Shown here in pieces: positions 57,308-64,000 of a DNA stretch of 64,000 nt (position 1 is the stretch's first letter; each line of letters begins with the position of its first letter). Below the pieces are notes generated by a model. It was given only the letters and a program-made list of their open reading frames with translations. It was not told the DNA's origin and made no database searches. Source of the DNA: Linyphia triangularis (taxonomy: Eukaryota; Arthropoda; Arachnida; Araneae; Linyphiidae). The stretch spans positions 107,423,942 to 107,487,941 of the forward strand of contig OZ021722.1 in assembly GCA_963978545.1 (NCBI GenBank), given 5' to 3'. The translations under genes and the position numbers were made by a program.

Positions 57308-59393
57308 TCTCTCTATATATAAGGCAAAGCCCTCACTCACTCACTCACTCACTCATCACTAATTCTCCCACTTCCCACATAGTCACAACTCTGAAAATCG
57401 GCACAAATATCAACAATGGTAAAAATAGAAAAAGTAAACTATTCCGATCTCGATTAACACACTTTAAGGGGTCGAAAAGGGGTCAAACGTTCCAAACGGG
57501 GGATATTCGAAAATCCTACTTCCCACATAGTCACAACTCTGAAAATCGGCACAAATATCAACAATGGTAAAAATAGAAAAAGTAAACTATTCCGATCTCG
57601 ATTAACTCACTTTAAGGGGTCGAAAAGGGGTTAAGCGCTCCAAACGGGGGACATTCGAAAATCCTACTAGCCACATAGTCACAACTCTGAAAATCGGCAC
57701 AAATATCAACAATGGTAAAAATTGAAAAAGTAAACTATTCCGATCTCGATTAACCCACTTTAAGGGGTCGAAAAGGGGTTAAACGTTCCAAACGGGGGAC
57801 ATTCGAAAATCCTACTTCCCACATAGTCACAACTCTGAAAATCGGCACAAAATATCAACAATGGTAAAAATAGAAAAAGTAAACTATTCCGATCTCGATT
57901 AACCCACTTTAAGGGGTCGAAAAGGGGTTAAACGTTCCAAACGGGGGACATTCGAAAATCCTAATTCCCACATAGTCACAACTCTGAAAATCGGCACAAA
58001 TATCAACAATGGTAAAAATAGAAAAAGTAAACTATTCCGATCTCGATTAACCCACTTTAAGGGGTTGAAAAGGGGTTAAACGTTCCAAACGGGGGACATT
58101 CGAAAATCCTACTTCCCACATAGTCACAACTCTGAAAATCGGCACAAATATCAACAATGGTAAAAATAGAAAAAGTAAACTATTCCGATCTCGATTAACC
58201 CACTTTAAGGGGTCGAAAAGGGGTTAAACGTTCCAAACGGGGGACATTCGAAAATCCCACTTCCCACATAGTCACAACTCTGAAAATCGGCACAAATATC
58301 AACAATGGTAAAAATAGAAAAAGTAAACTATTCCGATCTCGATTAACCCACTTTAAGGGGTCGAAAAGGGGTTAAACGTTCCAAACGGGGGACATTCGAA
58401 AACCCTACTTCCCACATAGTCACAACTCTGAAAATCGGCACAAATATCAACAATGGTAAAAATAGAAAAAGTAAACTATTCCGATCTCGATTAACCCACT
58501 TTAAGGGGTCGAAAAGGGGTTAAACGTTCCAAACGGGGGACATTCGAAAATCCTAATTCCCACATAGTCACAACTCTGAAAATCGGCACAAATATCAACA
58601 ATGGTAAAAATAGAAAAAGTAAACTATTCCGATCTCGATTAACCCACTTTAAGGGGTGGAACAGGGGTTAAACGTTCCAAACGAGCGATATATTCGAATG
58701 TCCTACTTCTCATATTTTCACAATTCTGAAAACTGGTGTGAATATCAATAAAGACAAACGCAGAAAAAGTAAACTATTCCGATCTCGGGTGGATCAAGGG
58801 GTGGAAAAGGCGTTAAACGTTCCAAACGAGGAATATTCGAATGTACCACTTCCCATATGGTCACAACTCGGAAATTTGGTACAAATGTCAAAAAAGATTA
58901 AACATAGTAAAAGTAAGCTATTCTGTTCTCGATTAACCAACTTTAAGGTGTCGAAAAGGGGTTAAATGTTCCAAACGAGGGATATCCGAATGTTCCTCTT
59001 CCAATGTAGTCATTTTTCTGATATTTTTTTGCAAATGTTAAAAAAATAAGTCATTCCAATATCGATTAACGAATTTTTAAGGGATGAAAAGACGACGCAA
59101 CATTGAAACTATACGAGGATTAACTTAATGTCTAATTAACTTAATTCCAATACAGCTACTACTTTGAAATTTAGAACTAAGAGCAAACATAAACACAATA
59201 AACTATTCCAGTTTACTATTCACAATTATAAATTTCGTTTAAAATGTCAACAAAGGAAAGTTCCTATTTTGATAAATCAATTTGTCGGGATCGAAATGGG
59301 AGCAAACGTCTGAAGTGTAGAATACATGAATGTCTTTTGATCGCTAAAATGCTAATGGTAAAATTTCGTAGCGCAGCACGGGTATTCAGCTAG
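57308..59393 (+). mobile_element. Helitron, non-autonomous, with internal satellite
   Basis: Begins TCTCTCTATATATAAGGC after an A (57307), then a (TCAC)n tract. It ends GCGCAGCACGGGTATTCAGCTAG followed by T (59394). TC start, CTAG end and A/T insertion site are Helitron hallmarks. The body is a 148-bp tandem array followed by decaying units. No Rep/helicase. Confidence 0.75.
57376..58708 (+). repeat. 148-bp tandem array, nine near-identical units
   Basis: The anchor CACATAGTCACAACTCTG recurs at 57376, 57524, 57672, 57820, 57969, 58117, 58265, 58413 and 58561. Each unit includes AATCGGCACAAATATCAAC, CTATTCCGATCTCGATTAAC and TTTAAGGGGTCGAAAAGGGG. From 58709 to about 59110 three or more units are strongly diverged, so the array is young at its left and old at its right. 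Confidence 0.95.
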
Positions 59394-60161
59394 TCAAATA
59401 TATGTTTCATTTTTAAGAGTTTGTTACCATGGAACCCATAAGACACATAATATCATCCTGGATTATTTACGAATTTATTTACGATTAAGAACAAACACTT
59501 TAGAACTATACACACTATTATACAGTGTACGAATATAAACACTATTCAAAACTCAATTGCAAATATACAATCCATCTAAATTGTTTTTACAAACAAATGT
59601 TGTTTATAAAAGTAATACGGAAAAGGGCTATGCATTCTAAATTCAAGGGATCAATTTCAATTTTCTCATTCTAAGTCAATATTTCAGTAGAAGCATTGAT
59701 CGAATATATAGTTAGCTTATTTTAAAACTAATATTGGTTTCATCCGAACAATTAGTTTAGTAAACCAGCGCAATATGAATTTTAAATAGACACTGGGTTT
59801 GTTGAATACTAGGAAATAAAAGCCCCATAGGGTATTTCGTATTATTTTGTAACGCAGTACTTGCTTTATACATTACGTAGCATTACGCTTTAAAATCACG
59901 CATGCGCAGAACTCTTCCACGGTAGGTCGATTGAACGTAAATGTATGGAAATATTATAATAATATTCGAACCGCTTCTCTACCAGACGATTAAAATATAT
60001 AAAAATAATCAGAAAAATAATGAGAACACATTAAAATAACTTTTGGTTTTATTCTGATGTAATAAAAAATATCGTTGCCTTTCCAATATTTTTTTTTTTT
60101 TTTTTTTTTAAATCATTATATTTCAATAAAAAAGCTTTTAATCGAATTTAAAAGTTGTCAT
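59394..60161. other. Non-coding, nothing recognised
   Basis: AT-rich DNA with a T run at 60090-60109. No gene or element border found. Confidence 0.4.
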
Positions 60162-60175
60162 CTAGAATTTCGATG

Positions 60176-60355
60176 GCCGACCAAACGGTATAGTGGTTAG
60201 CATGCTAGCTTCTAGACCGCGAGGTTGCGGGTTCGAGTCCCGTGTTAGGCATGGGTGCTTGTAAATGTATGTTGGCTTGTCAAATGACGAATGTTTCGGC
60301 GCATTATAGCCCTCGTGTTGCTGACGGCGCAGATAATCTGAAAACAACCAACCAA
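60176..60355 (+). mobile_element. tRNA-derived SINE family 1, copy 3
   Basis: A box TATAGTGGTTAGCATGC, B box GGGTTCGAGTCCC, tail AACAACCAACCAA. The 14-bp duplication CTAGAATTTCGATG (60162-60175, 60356-60369) defines the ends exactly. The A box resembles tRNA-Asp/Glu/Val D arms. Confidence 0.93.
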
Positions 60356-60369
60356 CTAGAATTTCGATG

Positions 60370-61312
60370 TACCAAATTTTGTACCTCTAGGTGCAAGACT
60401 GTGGATTTGTATAAGGCTCAGATGTACAGACACCCAATTTTATATACTATAGATATTTCACTTTATAAAAACTAGATATCCAAAGGAATATTTGTTTGGA
60501 AAAATGTCCATTTGATTCACTTAAATTATGAACAGGGGTAACATCCCCAAGTAGCACATAGGTATTGGTCAATGCTGTAAAACAGGTCTTCTGGGAAGTC
60601 CATGCCAAAACTTGAGCATCGTTCCAAAATAAAAGATTTTTTTAAAAAAAATAAACGTGTCGAAACCATCACAAAACATTTTTTTTACTCCTTCATCCTT
60701 TCTTGTAAAAAAAAAATATTTCAATTTTAAAACTCTGCATAAATATTTCGAACTTCCAGTGTATGAGGGAGATTGGCCACAATCTGTAGCAACGGTCAGT
60801 CTACAATGGTCCTCATCGGAATTGGCCAATGTAGAGAGATATTTTCCAGCGCATTTGGGCTACTGGGGATATTATTCGAGAGTTAATCTAATATGTGACA
60901 AACTTATATCCCACCAAGATAGGCTTTGACGTAGTACTAATCACATCAAGAGTAAGTCTTCAAAACTGATGCAATATCCGTGGTGTGAAATTGGATAACC
61001 TTACAGTAATTTTCTTAGTCACAAATTAATAATACTGTCAAGATTTGGCATTTCAAAGAGCTTTGTTTATTAATAATCTGAAAAAAACTGGACATGGATA
61101 AAATTTTCTTATTTTCTTTATGTTTGCTTCTTCAAATTTTTATGTTAAAAAAACAATTCAGCAGTTTCAAGTTGTCAATGTATCCATTAATTCGACGAAT
61201 TTCTCTATTTTTAACAAATTCTACCCATAGAAAATGAATTTGCTAAATATGTATAATAGTGTGTGTCCAATACTAAACATATTTATTAAATTCATTTCCC
61301 TAGTAATGCTAA
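60370..61312. other. Non-coding, one unassigned open stretch
   Basis: At 60720-60926 an open stretch (ending WGYYSRVNLICDKLISHQDRL-like residues before a stop) has unusually balanced composition for this window, but also opens on the other strand and matches no family I know. Left as unassigned. Confidence 0.3.
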
Positions 61313-61315
61313 TAA

Positions 61316-61980
61316 TAGCCCGAGAGGCGACTGCAATTTTTGGACCTCATTGAACATCATTCTGAATTTTTTATAGAAATTGGAGAAAAGTGAGTATATT
61401 ACAAATCCACTGGTCTGCCGTGGCAAAAATGGCCGAAACTGATCCAAAATTGACTTGGAATGAGTTGAACTAAAATCCGATTGCCAAATATGCCATAACT
61501 TGCCAAAAAGAGATCAAACTTTTTCGTCTGGCAATCCACCGCATTTTAATTTTCAGTGAGAAAAAGCGCAAACGATTTCTGATATCTGGCTCGGAAAATT
61601 TGTATCTTTTAAAAGTAAGCCAAAATGGCGACATCAGTTACGTCATCAGTGACGTAATGTTTATAGCCAACTTGGCTCATTTTTGAAAGATGCAAGAAAA
61701 CCGTCACCCAGGTATCTAAATCATCTGCATCCTTCTTAATTGAAAATTAAAGAAAGAGGGCTAACAAATAAAAAAAAAATGCTCATTATTTGGCAAGTTA
61801 TGTCGCATTTGGCAATTGGATTTAGTTCAACTTATTAAAAGTCAATTTTTGACCAGTTTCGGCCATTTTTGCCACGGCAGACCAGTGGATTCGTAATCTA
61901 CTCACTTTTCTCCAATTTCTATAAAAAAATTCAGAATGATGTTCGATGATGTCCAAAAATTGCATTCGCCTCTCAGTCTA
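61316..61980. mobile_element. Foldback MITE family A, full copy 5
   Basis: 665 bp, TAGCCCGAGAGGCGACTGC to the complement of TAGACTGAGAGGCGAATGC, with TAA on both sides (61313-61315, 61981-61983). Same inner palindromic CGTCATCAGTGACG (61641-61654). Confidence 0.9.
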
Positions 61981-61983
61981 TAA

Positions 61984-62968
61984 GTAAATTAAAAGGAAGA
62001 AGCCACTTAAGCAAACCATCCCTTTTAGAATTATGTTATATTTTGTTAACAAATACTCTCCCTATTTTAAATATATATTTAAATCTCCATAACTCTGCCA
62101 AATACTTTACATTTAGTATTTAAATCCGTTAGAAAACAATTTAATTAGTTTTTGGAACACCGCACTATCGTCTGCCGAAATTTCCTGAATTGATTGTATG
62201 CCATTAATTTATTGAATAAAACATTACCATCAACCTTTGCATTGAACTAAAATGCATCGTCAATACGCTCCGAGGCAATTTAGAGAAAGAAAGTTTAACG
62301 TAGCGGCGTAACCTGCTCTCATGCATAATAATGACGAAGTCATGATGCTTATAATTAATATTAACTGCTACGAAGTTTATCTAGAAGATAATTCGATGCA
62401 CGTGAAAATAGATAAAATATTTCATCCGTAAATATAATCTAAATCGCTAAGCGATGGATGAAAATGTAAACAAACTATTCTACGAACTGGATTGTACACA
62501 ACAACGGTATTGAAATTTATCAATAGCAAAAATGTTTATTTTTATACTTTTTTTATTTAATTAACAAGCTGAAATGTGGAAAGGATAATTCTATAAAGGA
62601 GCGACTTTCATGTTTGAAAACTTTACAGGTAAGTTGTATCATATTATTAATGTATTGATTTCAAACTTTTAGTATTCTAAGTTAGGCTTAATTCTATCGT
62701 AACTCAAACAATCTCTCATAGAAATTTTTAAAAAAATTTATTTCATAATTCTATTTTAAATATTCTTTTGAAAATATAATTTTGTAAAAGTGATGATGAA
62801 GATGTTTGTTTCCTACTGAAACAACTTTCATGCAAACATTTGCTGATTTTTTTAATATCATTAAAAATAATTAGAAAGTAATCTTTCTATTTATCACTAG
62901 ACTTAAGTTGAAATTATATTTTAATGGCTATACTCGTAAACAAAACCTGATGATGTTTCTTTTCTTAG
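61984..62968. other. Non-coding, nothing recognised
   Basis: AT-rich DNA leading into a polypyrimidine tract (GATGATGTTTCTTTTCTTAG) at 62949-62968 that looks like a splice acceptor. No other gene signal. Confidence 0.4.
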
Positions 62969-63165
62969 TACCAAGGAATGTAACAAGAATATATGATACC
63001 GATGGAAGAATAGACCAGTTAGAAGAATATACGATAAAACCTAAAAGAAAAACGGAAACATTGCCAAAAAAGAATGGTTGTTGTGTGTTAAATTTATTGA
63101 CTGAACATTCAAAATGTGCCAATAAGTATTCGACAGAATATTTCTATAAAGAGGAATCTGTCTGT
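62969..63165 (+). CDS. Possible exon, unrecognised protein
   Basis: After the acceptor-like GTTTCTTTTCTTAG the frame stays open for about 65 codons with ordinary residue use: (V)PRNVTRIYDTDGRIDQLEEY, a Lys-rich stretch, then a Cys-bearing part (NGCCVLNLLTEHSKCANK) and KEESVCN. It then runs into a TTCA microsatellite where the frame is meaningless. I found no good donor before the microsatellite. It may be a last exon remnant or chance; no family recognised. Confidence 0.25.
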
Positions 63166-63461
63166 AATTTTATTTATTTATTTATTCATTCATTTATTTA
63201 TTCATTCATTCATTCATTCATTCATTCATTCATTCATTCATTCATTCATTCATTCATTCATTCATTCATTCATTCATTCATTCATTCATTCATTTATTTA
63301 TTTATTCATTCATTTATTCATTCATTCATTCATTCATTTATTCATTTATTCATTTATTCATTCATTCATTCATTCATTCATTTATTCATTCATTCATTCA
63401 TTCATTCATTCATTCATTCATTCATTCATTCATTCATTCATTCATTCATTCATTCATTCAT

Positions 63462-63512
<51 letters not shown>

Positions 63513-63603
63513 TTCATTCATTCATTCATTCATTCATTCATTCATTCATTCATTCATTCATTCATTCATTCATTCATTCATTCATTCATTCATTCATTCA
63601 TTC

Positions 63604-63630
<27 letters not shown>
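63166..63630 (+). repeat. (TTCA/TTTA)n microsatellite, ~465 bp
   Basis: Pure tetranucleotide array alternating between TTCA blocks and TTTA blocks (for example TTTA at 63462-63514 and 63603-63630). All three frames stay open and give SFIH/YLFI-type low-complexity reading, which is not a protein. Confidence 0.97.
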
Positions 63631-63634
<4 letters not shown>

Positions 63635-63947
63635 AGAAGAAGAAAAAAATAATCACGAATTAAAATGGTTCATAGTGAAAGAAGAATATAATAATGTTCT
63701 CAAGTCGCGCTTTCCTAAAAAATAAACGATGTACTTCACCTACTTTTTATTTCAGTAGTTAGTTGCATTTATTAATGCTGGGTTTTTTTAATTATCAATT
63801 TCATGAATTCTAAAAAGATATTTATATAATTTTTTTTACTGACATTTATTTGTAAATATATATAAAACATATTCCTAGGGAATAATTTTTATGATTTAAT
63901 TTTGACACTTATTTTCAAATCAGCGAAATCTCATTTGTTTTCCCATC

Positions 63948-64000
63948 TGATGATTGTGGTTATCTCTCTGGCCATGCATGCCAAAGGTGCCGGGTTCGAA
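63948..64000 (+). mobile_element. SINE family 2 head, cut by window edge
   Basis: TCTGATGATTGTGGTTATC, then GCCATGCATGCCAAAGGTGC and the B box GGGTTCGAA. The order and spacing match the head of the SINE at 8463-8662 (GCCTTGCATGTCAAAGATAC, GGTTTCGAA). The body lies beyond the window. Confidence 0.55.

Noticed and set aside
57376..58708. CRISPR-like regular repeat spacing
   Set aside because: Whole 148-bp units are repeated without unique spacers, inside a Helitron in a eukaryotic genome.
60657..60929. 90-codon open frame possibly coding
   Set aside because: Begins in low-complexity A/T runs, has an overlapping open frame on the other strand, and no family or splice borders that I recognise.
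63116..63663. Long open frames of SFIH/YLFI residues
   Set aside because: They are translations of the TTCA/TTTA microsatellite, open in all three forward frames; not a protein.

Overview
The window looks like AT-rich, repeat-dense nuclear DNA of an arthropod, most probably a spider. The grounds are spliced exons with GT/AG borders, no bacterial-type operons, and a TE mix of Helitrons, hAT, Tc1-like and TTAA- or TWA-target MITEs, tRNA-derived SINEs and solo LTRs. The arthropod call is from the repeats and exon structure; the spider call is an impression, not proven.

Gene content is very low. The one convincing host gene is on the minus strand. A large 2,056-nt internal exon (4304 to 2249) encodes a secreted, Ser/Thr-rich, N-glycosylation-rich protein that I do not recognise. 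It joins in phase to a 207-nt exon (1608 to 1402) encoding a Lys/Arg-rich segment. A candidate start exon near 7428-7423 would give a clean signal peptide beginning MRLLYLFAILL. The 3' end lies outside the window or was not found. A possible exon sits at 62969-63165, and short candidate exons lie inside a 5.7-kb transposon-like unit.

Most of the rest is mobile DNA, much of it with borders resolvable from the sequence: five full and two truncated copies of a ~660-bp foldback MITE (3-bp TSDs); five ~460-bp solo LTRs and two ~735-bp solo LTRs, all with 4-bp TSDs; at least four ~720-bp families flanked by TTAA; two Helitrons with CTAG ends, one carrying a 148-bp tandem array, plus a third Helitron-type end; three SINE families, one with 10-14-bp TSDs; and a 5.7-kb CACTG-ended element (8667-14369) that holds a Tc1-like relic, itself split by a non-LTR retrotransposon fragment.

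The most complete autonomous-type element is at 31997-34726: 2,730 bp, ~270-bp inverted repeats, an 8-bp duplication CTGCATAT, and a broken transposase with GCDGT...NTG and CxxH motifs. It sits in a tandem array of ~313-323-bp units whose uninterrupted neighbours show the empty target site. The array units appear to be head-to-head rearrangements of a dispersed repeat also present at 53.5-54.0 kb, where another MITE (TSD TAA) has landed. Other layered insertions are at 24.1-25.3, 52.1-53.0 and 56.0-57.2 kb. No rRNA, functional tRNA gene or CRISPR array was seen.
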